A model generated the notes under the pieces. It was not told the DNA's origin and made no database searches. It was given only the letters and a program-made list of their open reading frames with translations. Source: DATEPR01 sp036503065 (lineage in GTDB: Bacteria; Actinomycetota; Actinomycetes; Mycobacteriales; Pseudonocardiaceae). Taken from it: a stretch of 13,907 bases of DNA. The stretch lies in the NCBI GenBank assembly GCA_036503065.1, contig DASXXM010000362.1:1-13907 (forward strand), read 5' to 3'. The translations under genes and the position numbers were made by a program. The stretch's first letter is position 1. The number at the start of each line of letters is the position of its first letter. This document shows positions 1 to 8,669 of the stretch, in pieces.

Positions 1-402
1 GCGGCGTTGGGCTGGGTGCGGCTGCGGCAGGACGCCTGGGCGACCGGTACCGGCTACGTCTTCGCCGTGACCGATGCCGACGACGCCGTGCTCGGGTGCA
101 TGGCGGTCACGGCTGTCGACCGTCGGCACGACATCGGCTGGGTGTCCTACTGGACGATCGAGGCCGCTCGGAATCGTGGTGTGGCGACCGCCGCCGCGCT
201 GGCGATCAGTGACTGGGCGTTCGCGGATCTCGGGCTCTTCCGGCTGGAACTGGGGCACCGGACGGACAACCTGGCGTCCTGCCGTGTCGCCACGCGCGCC
301 GGTTACGTCGTGGAGGGGGTGGAGCGGGCCAAGCTGCGTTACGGGGACCGGCGCTACGACGCCGAACTACACGCCCGGCTGGCCACGGACCCGAAACCCT
401 AA
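1..402 (+). CDS. GNAT-family N-acetyltransferase, RimJ/RimL-like (5' truncated)
   Basis: The reading frame is open from the first base of the window, so the true start lies outside; 133 residues are visible. This is the C-terminal part of a GNAT acetyltransferase, a family that transfers the acetyl group of acetyl-CoA to an amine. RNRGVATAA (about residues 57-65) is the pyrophosphate-binding motif of the R/Q-x-x-G-x-G/A type. The following LGLFRLELGHRTDN and ASCRVATRAGYVVEG stretches are typical of RimJ/RimL-like members (protein N-terminal or small-molecule acetyltransferases). The substrate cannot be told from sequence. It is the only plus-strand gene and converges on the DUF2550 gene; its TAA (400-402) overlaps that gene's TAG on the other strand (399-401). 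No terminator hairpin is seen at the junction. The family is fairly sure, the role unknown. Confidence 0.8.
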   Translation, partial: AALGWVRLRQDAWATGTGYVFAVTDADDAVLGCMAVTAVDRRHDIGWVSYWTIEAARNRGVATAAALAISDWAFADLGLFRLELGHRTDNLASCRVATRAGYVVEGVERAKLRYGDRRYDAELHARLATDPKP

Positions 403-830
403 CTGGCCCAGGGGACGATGTTGCCGGGCGGGGCGGACTCCAGCCACGACAGGAAACCCGTCAGTGCCTCCGCGCCGATGGCCAGTTCGATCTCGCCGGT
501 GTCGGCTCGACAACGCAACACTGTGGCGTCCAGCGGCATGGCGTAGCTCTCCGGGGTGCTGGGCAGGCGTCGGTTGGTGATCTCCAGGCCGAACCTGGGG
601 ATCACGTGGTCCGGGCCGGACCGCACCGACAGCACCCGGTACCAGACGAACTCGTCACCGCGATACCGGCCGACGCCCACCTGCCAGCCGCGGCCGCGGG
701 CGTCGATTCGGCGGCGCAGGGCCACGTGGATACCGCCCTCGCGCAACAGGCGCAGGCGACGCAGGGCATACACCGCGAGCACGATGGCCAGCCCGATGAG
801 GAGCACCCCGACGTATCCGGTGATCCCCAC
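399..830 (-). CDS. DUF2550 family membrane-anchored protein (Rv1312-like)
   Basis: A 143-residue protein with one N-terminal membrane segment (about residues 5-22, GYVGVLLIGLAIVLAVYA). A basic stretch (RRLRLLR) follows, then a soluble domain with FVWYRVLSVRSGPDHVIPR and a Pro- and Trp-containing tail. This matches the DUF2550 family, which in mycobacteria sits directly after atpC (Rv1312); the function is unknown. The start is GTG at 830, preceded by GGAG five bases upstream, and lies 23 bases after the atpC stop, so it is probably the last gene of the ATP synthase transcript. The position suggests a role linked to the membrane or the ATP synthase, but only by association. Confidence 0.85.
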   Translation of the reverse strand: MGITGYVGVLLIGLAIVLAVYALRRLRLLREGGIHVALRRRIDARGRGWQVGVGRYRGDEFVWYRVLSVRSGPDHVIPRFGLEITNRRLPSTPESYAMPLDATVLRCRADTGEIELAIGAEALTGFLSWLESAPPGNIVPWAS

Positions 831-853
831 GGCCGCTCCGCCTTCCGCCCGGC

Positions 854-1219
854 TCAGACCGTTTGTCCGGCGGCGCGGAGCTGGGCGGCCGCTCTGGCCC
901 GTACCACCTCGTCGTCGTCGTTGAGGTCGTTCCTCGCCTTGGCCACGTCGATGTCCGGACCCAACTGTGCCGACTCGGCGAGAATGCTGACCCGCTCGCC
1001 GGTCACCGAGAGGAAACCGCCCTGCACCGCCGCCAGGACCTGATCGCCGTTGGTGGTGTCGATGCGGACCACACAGTCGTCGATCAGCTCGCCCAGCAGC
1101 GGGATGTGTCGGGGCAGGATGCCGATCTCACCGACGGTGGTCCTGGTGAACACCGCGTTGGCCTGGCCAGACCACAGCTGGCCCTCTACGGCGACCAGCT
1201 CGACGGTCATCTCGGCCAC
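854..1219 (-). CDS. atpC: ATP synthase F1 subunit epsilon
   Basis: A 121-residue epsilon subunit, part of the F1 central stalk with gamma; it couples rotation to catalysis and can restrain ATP hydrolysis. The N-terminal beta-sandwich contains VEGQLWSGQA, the signature GEIGILPRHIPLLGEL (about residues 30-45) and a VQGGFLSV strand. A short C-terminal helical part (DVAKARNDLND...ARAAAQLRAAG) follows. The length is near that of the short mycobacterial epsilon (about 121 residues). The start is GTG at 1219 (GTG GCC GAG ATG), chosen because AAGGAG lies seven bases upstream; the ATG three codons later is less well placed. It is separated from atpD by 112 bp with two strong hairpins, which may lower its expression relative to beta. 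Confidence 0.97.
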   Translation of the reverse strand: MAEMTVELVAVEGQLWSGQANAVFTRTTVGEIGILPRHIPLLGELIDDCVVRIDTTNGDQVLAAVQGGFLSVTGERVSILAESAQLGPDIDVAKARNDLNDDDEVVRARAAAQLRAAGQTV

Positions 1220-1262
1220 GGTGCGTCTCCTTCAACTCTCGTAACGGGGAGTCTAGACGGTC

Positions 1263-1281
1263 CCCGGGTGATCAACCCGGG
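1263..1281 (-). other. Intercistronic hairpin 1 between atpD and atpC
   Basis: A perfect 7-bp inverted repeat, CCCGGGT and ACCCGGG, around a five-base loop (GATCA on the plus strand). It lies 44 bases upstream of the atpC GTG on the mRNA. No U-run follows, so it is not a classic intrinsic terminator. It may stabilise or process the mRNA, or reduce transcription into atpC. Confidence 0.55.
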
Positions 1282-1292
1282 AACGCCGGAGT

Positions 1293-1317
1293 GGCCGGCG
1301 CCACATGGGTGCCGGCC
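1293..1317 (-). other. Intercistronic hairpin 2 between atpD and atpC
   Basis: A 7-bp perfect inverted repeat, GGCCGGC and GCCGGCC, with an 11-base interior that can add two more pairs past an A/C mismatch on the mRNA strand. It starts 15 bases after the atpD stop codon. Together with the hairpin at 1263-1281 it forms a tandem GC-rich structure in the only sizeable gap between the F1 genes. No U-tract follows. Confidence 0.55.
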
Positions 1318-1331
1318 CATCCGGGTCGAAC

Positions 1332-2761
<1,430 letters not shown>

Positions 2762-2762
<1 letters not shown>

Positions 2763-3676
2763 TAGTCTTCACTTCCTGCAGCGGCCAGCGCGTCGGCGCC
2801 GCCGACGATCTCGCTGATCTCCTGGGTGATCTGGGCCTGACGAGCCTGGTTCATCTGCTGCGTGTAGGTGCGGATCAGATCGGTCGCGTTGTCCGTCGCG
2901 GCCTTCATGGCCCGCTGCCGCGCGGCGATCTCGGATGCGGCCGAATCCAGCAGCGCGGCGAACAGCCGGGTCTTGACGTACTTGGGCAGCAGCGCGCCGA
3001 GCAGCGTCTCGGCGTCCGGCTCGAACTCGTAGTCCGGCAACTGTTCCGGGTGCTCCGAGTACTCCACGTCCATCGGCGCGATCCGCTTCGCCACCGGCGT
3101 CTGGGTCAGCATCGACTTGAACTCGGTGTAGACGATGTGCAGCTCGTCGATGCCGGCGTCGTCGCCGGTCGCCGGGTCGGCGCCGGTCAGGAACGCCTCG
3201 ACGAGCTCGTCCGCCGCCTCGGACACGTTGGCGTAGCGCGGCTGTTCCGAGAAGCCGGTCCACTCGTTCTGGATCGGGCGCTGCCGGAACCGGTAGTACG
3301 CAAGGCCCTTGCGGCCCATCACGTACAGCTGGACCGACTTGCCCTCCTCGCGCAGCAGCTCCTGCAGCTCCTCTGCCTTGCGCAGCACGTTGGCGTTGTA
3401 GCCGCCTGCCCGGCCGCGGTCACTGGTCACCACCAGGACGCCGGCCCGCCTCGGGTTCGCCTTCGGCGTGAGCAGCGGGTGGTCCAGCGTTGTCGCGGCG
3501 GCGCCGAGCGCTGCGATCACGCGCGTGATCTCCTCCGCGTACGGTTTCGCGGCGGCCACGCTGGCCCGTGCCCGGCCGATGCGTGAGGTCGCGATCAGCT
3601 CGAAGGCCCGCGTTGTCTTCCGGATCGACTGCACCGCGCGGACGCGCTGGCGCAGCAGACGCAGTTCAGCGGCCAT
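2762..3676 (-). CDS. atpG: ATP synthase F1 subunit gamma
   Basis: A 304-residue gamma subunit, the rotating central shaft of F1. The N-terminal helix (LRLLRQRVRAVQSIRK, then ELIATSRI) and C-terminal helix (ESAASEIAAR-like DSAASEIAARQRAMKAATDNA, ending QITQEISEIVGGADAL) are both canonical. Residues 163-175 (TGADPATGDDAGI) form an insertion at the place of the mycobacterial gamma loop. Two positions differ from the usual consensus: Phe25 where many gammas have Met (KxTxAM), and Arg89 in SDRGRAGGYN. The gene lies 12 bases after the atpA stop, in the same reading frame. The nearest Shine-Dalgarno-like AAGGAG abuts the ATG with no spacer, so initiation may depend on translation from atpA. Confidence 0.98.
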
Positions 3677-3688
3677 CTCCTTACCCGG

Positions 3689-5329
3689 CTACTTCTGGCC
3701 GGGCGCGGGGCGGTTGACCTTGACCGCCTCGTGACCGACCTGGTCGGCGTCCAGCGCTTCGGTGTGCTGATCGATCACCGGCTTGCCGTCGGACGCGTTG
3801 AACTGGCGCTTGAAGTCGTTGATCTCGGTGACGAGCTGCTCGATCAGGTCGTCGGACAGCTCCTTGGAATCGCGGATCCCGGCGAGCACCGTGCTCTGGG
3901 CGCGCAGGTGCTCCAGGAAGTCGGTCTCGAACCGGCGGACGTCGCCGACCGGCACCGAGTCCACGTGGCCCTGGGTGCCCAGGAAGATCGACACCACCTG
4001 CTCCTCGATCGGGTACGGGGTGAACTGCGCCTGCTTGAGCAGCTCGACCAGCCGCACCCCCCGGTCCAGCTGGGCCTTGGAGGTCGGGTCGAGGTCGGAC
4101 GCGAACGCGGTGAACGCCTCCAGTTCGCGATACTGCGACAGGTCGATCTTCAGCGAGCCCGCGACCTTCCGCATGGCCTTGACCTGCGCGGAGCCGCCGA
4201 CCCGGGAGACCGAGATACCGACGTTGACCGCGGGCCGGACACCCTGGTTGAACAGGTCGGACTCCAGGAAGCACTGGCCGTCGGTGATCGAGATGACGTT
4301 GGTGGGGATGTAGGCCGACACGTCGTTGGCCTTCGTCTCGATGATCGGGAGACCGGTCATCGAGCCGCCGCCCATCTCGTCGGACAGCTTCGCGCAGCGC
4401 TCCAGCAGGCGGGAGTGCAGGTAGAACACGTCGCCCGGGTACGCCTCGCGGCCCGGCGGGCGGCGCAGCAGCAGCGAGATCGCGCGGTACGCCTCGGCCT
4501 GCTTGGTGAGGTCGTCGAACACGATCAGCACGTGCTTGCCCTGGTACATCCAGTGCTGCGCGATGGCGGAGCCGGTGTAGGGGGCCAGCCACTTGAAGCC
4601 GGCCGAATCGGACGCGGGCGCGGCGACGATGGTGGTGTAGTCCATCGCGCCCGCCTCGGCCAGCGCGGTCCGCACGCCCGCGATGGTGGAGCCCTTCTGG
4701 CCCACCGCGACGTACACGCAGCGCACCTGCTGCTTCGGGTCGCCGGTGGCCCACGCGGCCTTCTGATTCAGGATCGTGTCCACGCAGACCGCGGTCTTGC
4801 CGGTCTTGCGGTCGCCGATGATCAGCTGACGCTGGCCACGGCCGATCGGGGTCATCGCGTCGATGGCCTTGATGCCGGTCTGCAGCGGCTCCTTCACCGG
4901 CTGCCGGTTCATCACCGACGGCGCCTGCACCTCGAGCACCCGCTGGTCCTCCGCGACGATGTCGCCCAGGCCGTCGATCGGCACGCCGAGCGGGTCGACG
5001 ACCCGGCCGAGGAAGCCGTCGCCGACCGGCACCGACAGCACCCGGCCGGTCCGGCGGACCTCCTGGCCCTCCTCGATGTGTTCGTAGTCACCCAGGATGA
5101 CGGCGCCGATCTCGCGCGCGTCCAGGTTCTGCGCCACCCCGAGCACCCCGCCGGGGAACTCCAGCAGCTCCTGGGCCATCACCGAGGGCAACCCCTCGAC
5201 GTGCGCGATGCCGTCGCCGGTGTCGGACACGATGCCGACCTCTTCGCGAACGGTCTCGGGCGAGAACGTGGTGACGTAGTTCTCGATCGCGCTCCGGATC
5301 TCGTCCGACGAGATCGTCAGCTCCGCCAT
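3689..5329 (-). CDS. atpA: ATP synthase F1 subunit alpha
   Basis: A 546-residue alpha subunit, the non-catalytic nucleotide-binding partner of beta. MAELTISSDEIRSAIENYV at the start matches actinobacterial alphas and fixes the ATG at 5329; AGGGA lies ten bases upstream. An ATG nine codons earlier is in frame but would add residues not typical of the family. Visible motifs: GDRKTGKT (Walker A, 172-179), YAIG-type YVAVGQKGSTIA, IVFDDLTKQAEAYR (Walker B region) and the arginine-finger segment SVSRVGGSAQ. A C-terminal tail of about 30 residues (KPVIDQHTEALDADQ, then EAVKVNRPAPGQK) resembles the mycobacterial alpha extension implicated in suppressing ATP hydrolysis. The gene begins 44 bases after atpH. 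Confidence 0.99.
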   Translation of the reverse strand: MAELTISSDEIRSAIENYVTTFSPETVREEVGIVSDTGDGIAHVEGLPSVMAQELLEFPGGVLGVAQNLDAREIGAVILGDYEHIEEGQEVRRTGRVLSVPVGDGFLGRVVDPLGVPIDGLGDIVAEDQRVLEVQAPSVMNRQPVKEPLQTGIKAIDAMTPIGRGQRQLIIGDRKTGKTAVCVDTILNQKAAWATGDPKQQVRCVYVAVGQKGSTIAGVRTALAEAGAMDYTTIVAAPASDSAGFKWLAPYTGSAIAQHWMYQGKHVLIVFDDLTKQAEAYRAISLLLRRPPGREAYPGDVFYLHSRLLERCAKLSDEMGGGSMTGLPIIETKANDVSAYIPTNVISITDGQCFLESDLFNQGVRPAVNVGISVSRVGGSAQVKAMRKVAGSLKIDLSQYRELEAFTAFASDLDPTSKAQLDRGVRLVELLKQAQFTPYPIEEQVVSIFLGTQGHVDSVPVGDVRRFETDFLEHLRAQSTVLAGIRDSKELSDDLIEQLVTEINDFKRQFNASDGKPVIDQHTEALDADQVGHEAVKVNRPAPGQK

Positions 5330-5373
5330 GGCTATTCGGTCCCTGCTCTCGATCATTCGTGGTCTAGGTCGTA

Positions 5374-6192
5374 TCAGCCGGGCAGCTGTTGGCGCGCTCT
5401 GGCCAGCCTGGCCGCGACGCTGCCGTCGATCACTTCGTCGCCAACCCGGATCACCAGGCCGCCCAACAGTTCCGGGTCGAGCTCGACCTGCACGGAGACC
5501 GCGCGGCCGAAGATCGTCGACAACGTTTGGGCGAGCCGTCGTTCCTGCTCGTCGGACAGCGGAGCCGCCGCGGTGACCGTGGCCATCGACCTGCTGCGCA
5601 TGGCCGCGGCCAGCTCGGCGAGCTTGCCGACCACGAACTCCAGGCTACGTCCTCGCGGCACCCGCACCGTCGCGTCGAGCAGCTGGCGAGTTGGCGCGGT
5701 GACCTTGTCCGCGATCAGGCCGTCCAACAGCGCGATCCGGCCGTCGGCCGGTGTGTCGGCGTCGGCGAGCAGTTCGCGCAGCCTCGGCTGGGCATCCAGG
5801 ATGCGGCCGAACCGGAACAGCTCGTCCTCGACGTCCTCAAGGACACCGTCGCGTTCGGCCACCACCAGTACGGCGCGGCGGGCCAGTGTCTCCACCGCTT
5901 CGAGCAGGTCGACCGATGTGGACCAACGGCCGCGCGCCAGCCCGGCAGCGGTGTCCGCGACCGGTTGGCTGACCTTGCCGTCGAGCACGCCGTGCGCCAG
6001 CCGTTGCCGAGCTTCCGCCGGTGTGGCGGGATCGGTCAGGTGACGACGCAGCACCCGCTCGCGCACCAGCACGCCGAGCAGGGCGAACAGTTCGTCACCC
6101 AGTGCCCGCAACTGGTCCGCGTCGGCGCCCGCGACGGCCTCGTCGAATCGTGCTGTCGCCTGCGCGAGCGATTCCCTACTGGCAGCCAACAT
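5374..6192 (-). CDS. atpH: ATP synthase F1 subunit delta
   Basis: A 272-residue delta subunit, which links the top of F1 to the peripheral stalk. It has the large actinobacterial size (E. coli delta is about 177 residues). The N-terminal helical bundle contains RWSTSVDLLEAVETLARRAVL and EDELFRFGRILDAQPRLREL. The C-terminal signature GGLVIRVGDEVIDGSVAARL is diagnostic. The start is ATG at 6192, one base after the stop of the preceding b' gene and in another frame, with GGGGAGG six bases upstream. In mycobacteria the equivalent sequence is fused behind a b-like domain; here it is a free protein with its own ribosome binding site. Confidence 0.97.
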   Translation of the reverse strand: MLAASRESLAQATARFDEAVAGADADQLRALGDELFALLGVLVRERVLRRHLTDPATPAEARQRLAHGVLDGKVSQPVADTAAGLARGRWSTSVDLLEAVETLARRAVLVVAERDGVLEDVEDELFRFGRILDAQPRLRELLADADTPADGRIALLDGLIADKVTAPTRQLLDATVRVPRGRSLEFVVGKLAELAAAMRSRSMATVTAAAPLSDEQERRLAQTLSTIFGRAVSVQVELDPELLGGLVIRVGDEVIDGSVAARLARARQQLPG

Positions 6193-6193
6193 G

Positions 6194-6688
6194 TCAGGCC
6201 TCCCCGCCAGGTGCGCCCATCGCGGCCAGTTCGTCCAGCAGACGGTCCACAGTGGCCGAACGCCGCCGCGGGTCGGCCAGGTGCTCGGTCACGAGTTCCG
6301 CCGCCATGTCCACGGCGAGCTCACCGATCCTGCGTTGCAGTTCGCTGACCACCCGCTGCCGCTGGGCGATGAGTTCCTCGTCGGCGCGCTGCCGGATCCG
6401 CTCGACCTCACGCTCGGCCTGTTCCCGCATCTCCTCGACGATCCGCTGCGCGTCGGCACGGGCGGCGTCCCTGATCTTGGCCGCCTCGGTGCGTGCCTCG
6501 GCCAGCGCGTCGCGGTACTTCTGCTCGGCCAGTGCCAGGCGACGTCCGGCCTCTTCCGCCGCCACCACCTGGGCGGCGACGAGATCCTTCTGGCGCCGCA
6601 TGAGCTTTCGTACCGGTGGCACGACCTTCCACCAGATAACGGCGATGACCAGGAGGAAGCCGACGAACTCGGCGATGTAGTCGGCCAT
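6194..6688 (-). CDS. ATP synthase Fo second b-type subunit (b', separate from delta)
   Basis: A 164-residue protein with one N-terminal membrane helix (about residues 5-22, IAEFVGFLLVIAVIWWKV), then VVPPVRKLM and a long charged coiled coil rich in Ala, Glu and Arg. It is a second b-type peripheral-stalk subunit next to the canonical b. The end (HLADPRRRSATVDRLLDELAAM) resembles the b-like N-terminal half of mycobacterial AtpH just before its delta part. It therefore looks like the unfused counterpart of that b-delta protein. The ATG at 6688 directly follows the atpF stop (TAGATG, no gap). It probably pairs with atpF as a b/b' heterodimer; this is inferred from the family. Confidence 0.9.
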   Translation of the reverse strand: MADYIAEFVGFLLVIAVIWWKVVPPVRKLMRRQKDLVAAQVVAAEEAGRRLALAEQKYRDALAEARTEAAKIRDAARADAQRIVEEMREQAEREVERIRQRADEELIAQRQRVVSELQRRIGELAVDMAAELVTEHLADPRRRSATVDRLLDELAAMGAPGGEA

Positions 6689-7165
6689 CTACGCGTCTCC
6701 CCTCGAACTGGCAAGTTCGGTGCCGACGATGCGGCCCGCCAGCGCGGTGGACAGCTCGTTGACGTGCCCGTGCAACTCACGCAGCGCGCGCTCGCGCTGC
6801 GCCGCCAGTTCCGCGTCACCGCGCTCTCGGATGCCGTCGGCCTGTTCCGTTGCCTGGCCCCGCAGTTCGTTGAGCGTCCGCTGGCCTTCCGCGCGTGCCT
6901 CGGCCCTGATGTCACCGGCCTGCTTGCGCGCATCGGCCAGTGCCGTGTCGTAGCGTGCCTCGGCCTCGGCGAGTTTCGCCGTGGCCGCCTCCTGCTCCTT
7001 CGCCGTCGTGGCCACCCGGTCGGCCCGATCCTGCATCGCCTTGACGATCGGCGGCACCACGAAGCGCCACATGATGAACAGGACGATCGCGAAGATGATC
7101 AGTTCGGCGATGAAGGTGCCGTTGGGGATCAGCAGGTTGCCCGCGGCCAGGTCGGTGGTGTGCAT
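6689..7165 (-). CDS. atpF: ATP synthase Fo subunit b
   Basis: A 158-residue b subunit of the peripheral stalk. The segment LLIPNGTFIAELIIFAIVLF (residues 11-30) contains the LIPNGTF motif of actinobacterial b subunits and a single membrane helix. WRFVVPPIVKAMQDR follows, then an extended coiled coil (KEQEAATAKLAEAEARYD... onward) ending in HVNELSTALAGRIVGTEL, the delta-contacting end. The ATG at 7165 lies five bases after the atpE stop. No good Shine-Dalgarno is visible there, so translation is probably coupled to atpE, which must be made in much larger amounts. Confidence 0.95.
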   Translation of the reverse strand: MHTTDLAAGNLLIPNGTFIAELIIFAIVLFIMWRFVVPPIVKAMQDRADRVATTAKEQEAATAKLAEAEARYDTALADARKQAGDIRAEARAEGQRTLNELRGQATEQADGIRERGDAELAAQRERALRELHGHVNELSTALAGRIVGTELASSRGDA

Positions 7166-7170
7166 GACGG

Positions 7171-7428
7171 TCAGGCGGGAGTGCCGAACAGCAGGATCGC
7201 GGCGAAGGCGAGGACGATGAAGAAGTTGCCCTCGGCGAGCGCCACGGTGATGAAGAACGGCGTGAACAACCGGCCCTGCGCCTCCGGCTGTCGTGCCACA
7301 CCGGCCACCAACTGGCTACCGGCCAGACCGTCACCGATGGACGCACCGGCCGAGCCGACACCGAGCATCAGGCCGGCACCGACGTACGCGCCGGCTTGCT
7401 CGATGGCCTGGTTCAACGTGTTTGCCAT
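7171..7428 (-). CDS. atpE: ATP synthase Fo subunit c
   Basis: An 85-residue two-helix proteolipid; copies form the rotating c-ring that carries protons. Helix 1 is glycine-rich (AGAYVGAGLMLGVGSAGASIG), the polar loop is ARQPE (residues 45-49), and helix 2 carries the ion-binding carboxylate Glu66 in TVALAEGNFF. The layout is Mycobacterium-like (IGDGLAG, EAQGRLFTPFFITV) rather than Streptomyces-like. The residues right after the glutamate are Gly-Asn-Phe-Phe, where M. tuberculosis has Ala-Ala-Tyr-Phe (from memory), so a polar Asn sits close to the proton site. A clear AGGGAG five to six bases before the ATG fits high expression. A 68-bp gap separates it from atpB. Confidence 0.98.
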   Translation of the reverse strand: MANTLNQAIEQAGAYVGAGLMLGVGSAGASIGDGLAGSQLVAGVARQPEAQGRLFTPFFITVALAEGNFFIVLAFAAILLFGTPA

Positions 7429-7496
7429 GACTCTCCCTTACCTGTCCTTCCAAGAAAACGCTGGTACGAAAGCTTCGACGGAGCTCAGTGGCCGAT

Positions 7497-8240
7497 TCAA
7501 TGGCCGTCCCGGGTTTCCATTGCCTGGCTGAAGTAGATGATGGTCAACAGCGAGAAGATGAACGCCTGGATAGCGCCGATGAACAGGTCGAACAGTTTCC
7601 AGCCGCCGTTGAGTGCCCAGTTGATCTGCACCGGCAGGATCGAGGCGATCACCTCGAGCATGATCCCACCGGCGAGGATGTTGCCGAACAACCGCAGCGA
7701 GTGCGACATCAGGCCGCTGATTTCCTCGATGACCCAGAACGGCGCCAAGAAGGTGGCGTGGCCCTTGAGCGTGTGCACGAGCTGCCGGCCGGGCCCGTGG
7801 TGCACGCGGGAGCCGGCCACGTGCCGCCAGACGAACACGATCAGCGCCAGCGGATACACGAAGTTGACATCGCTGGCCGGCGGCGGCAGCAGTTCCGTGC
7901 CACCGACGGTCAGTGGGAGCACCGACAGCCAGTTGGAGAAAAGAATAAAGAAGAACAGCGACACCGACAGCGGCACCACGAACGGCGCGACGCGCAGGCC
8001 GATCAGGGTCTCGACCTGCTCGCGCATGAATCCGATGGCGGTCTCGAAGAACAGTTGGATGCCGCCGGGCGGACCCGAGGTTACCTTCGCGCGCACCACG
8101 AAACCGAGGATCACCAGGACCGCGGACGCGACCAGCGTGGAGATGATGGTGTCCGAGTTCAGGGTCAGGCCGAGGAAATGCCACTCGGGATGCTCCCCGA
8201 CCTTGATGTTGGTGCTCGCGGCGAGGTACTCCGTCGTCAT
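7497..8240 (-). CDS. atpB: ATP synthase Fo subunit a
   Basis: A 247-residue integral membrane protein forming the proton half-channels against the c-ring. There are five or six membrane segments. The key signature SHSLRLFGNILAGGIM holds the conserved arginine (Arg183, equivalent to E. coli Arg210). PPGGIQLFFE and LFFFILFSNWLSVLPL are typical upstream segments, and the last helix (FDLFIGAIQAFIFSLLTIIY) carries the conserved Gln. The ATG at 8240 overlaps the atpI stop as ATGA, indicating coupling. The length is normal for actinobacteria. Confidence 0.98.
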   Translation of the reverse strand: MTTEYLAASTNIKVGEHPEWHFLGLTLNSDTIISTLVASAVLVILGFVVRAKVTSGPPGGIQLFFETAIGFMREQVETLIGLRVAPFVVPLSVSLFFFILFSNWLSVLPLTVGGTELLPPPASDVNFVYPLALIVFVWRHVAGSRVHHGPGRQLVHTLKGHATFLAPFWVIEEISGLMSHSLRLFGNILAGGIMLEVIASILPVQINWALNGGWKLFDLFIGAIQAFIFSLLTIIYFSQAMETRDGH

Positions 8241-8647
8241 TGCTGGCGGCGCTCCTTCAGTACCGGCATGGCCGTGTGTCCGATATTGATCAACTGGTAG
8301 GCCGCGAGTCCCAAGAAGACACCGAGGCCATCGGGGCGGACGAAGATGCCCAGTGCCACCGCGATCGCGGTGATGATCACCAGGCGGCGCGCGGACAGTA
8401 TGCCGACCGCCATCTTGTTCGGGTTGTCCTTGGCGATCACGTTGACGACATCGCGTTGCAACATGCGGCTGTTGAACAGGCCGAGACCGAGGCCGATGGA
8501 GCCGAGGACACCCATCATCACATGCCCGAACAGTGCCGAGACGACCAGGGCGGCGGCACCGAGGACAACGGAGATCAGCAACGGCCGGCGCAGGCTCAAC
8601 ACCGCGGACGCCGGCACGTTCGCAGCGGCATCCCGCAACGATGTCAT
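8237..8647 (-). CDS. atpI: ATP synthase subunit I-like membrane protein (Rv1303-like)
   Basis: A 136-residue protein with four hydrophobic segments: LLISVVLGAAALVVSALFG, MGVLGSIGLGLGLFNSRML, a segment at RRLVIITAIAVALGIFV, and GVFLGLAAYQLINIG. It ends in the mycobacterial-like AMPVLKERRQQ. This is the AtpI-like protein found before atpB in actinobacteria (Rv1303 in M. tuberculosis). AtpI-type proteins are thought to help c-ring assembly or ion supply; its role here is inferred from position. The ATG at 8647 is preferred over in-frame starts up to 8701, because GGAGGG stands six bases upstream and the longer version would overlap atpZ. Confidence 0.88.
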   Translation of the reverse strand: MTSLRDAAANVPASAVLSLRRPLLISVVLGAAALVVSALFGHVMMGVLGSIGLGLGLFNSRMLQRDVVNVIAKDNPNKMAVGILSARRLVIITAIAVALGIFVRPDGLGVFLGLAAYQLINIGHTAMPVLKERRQQ

Positions 8648-8669
8648 CGCGCGCCCTCCAGCTCGATCG

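Noticed and set aside
3731..6043. A 770-codon open frame on the plus strand opposite atpA and atpH
   Set aside because: High GC leaves antisense frames open. The composition is the mirrored codon bias of real genes (His, Arg, Leu and Val rich), and the minus strand here encodes unmistakable alpha and delta subunits.
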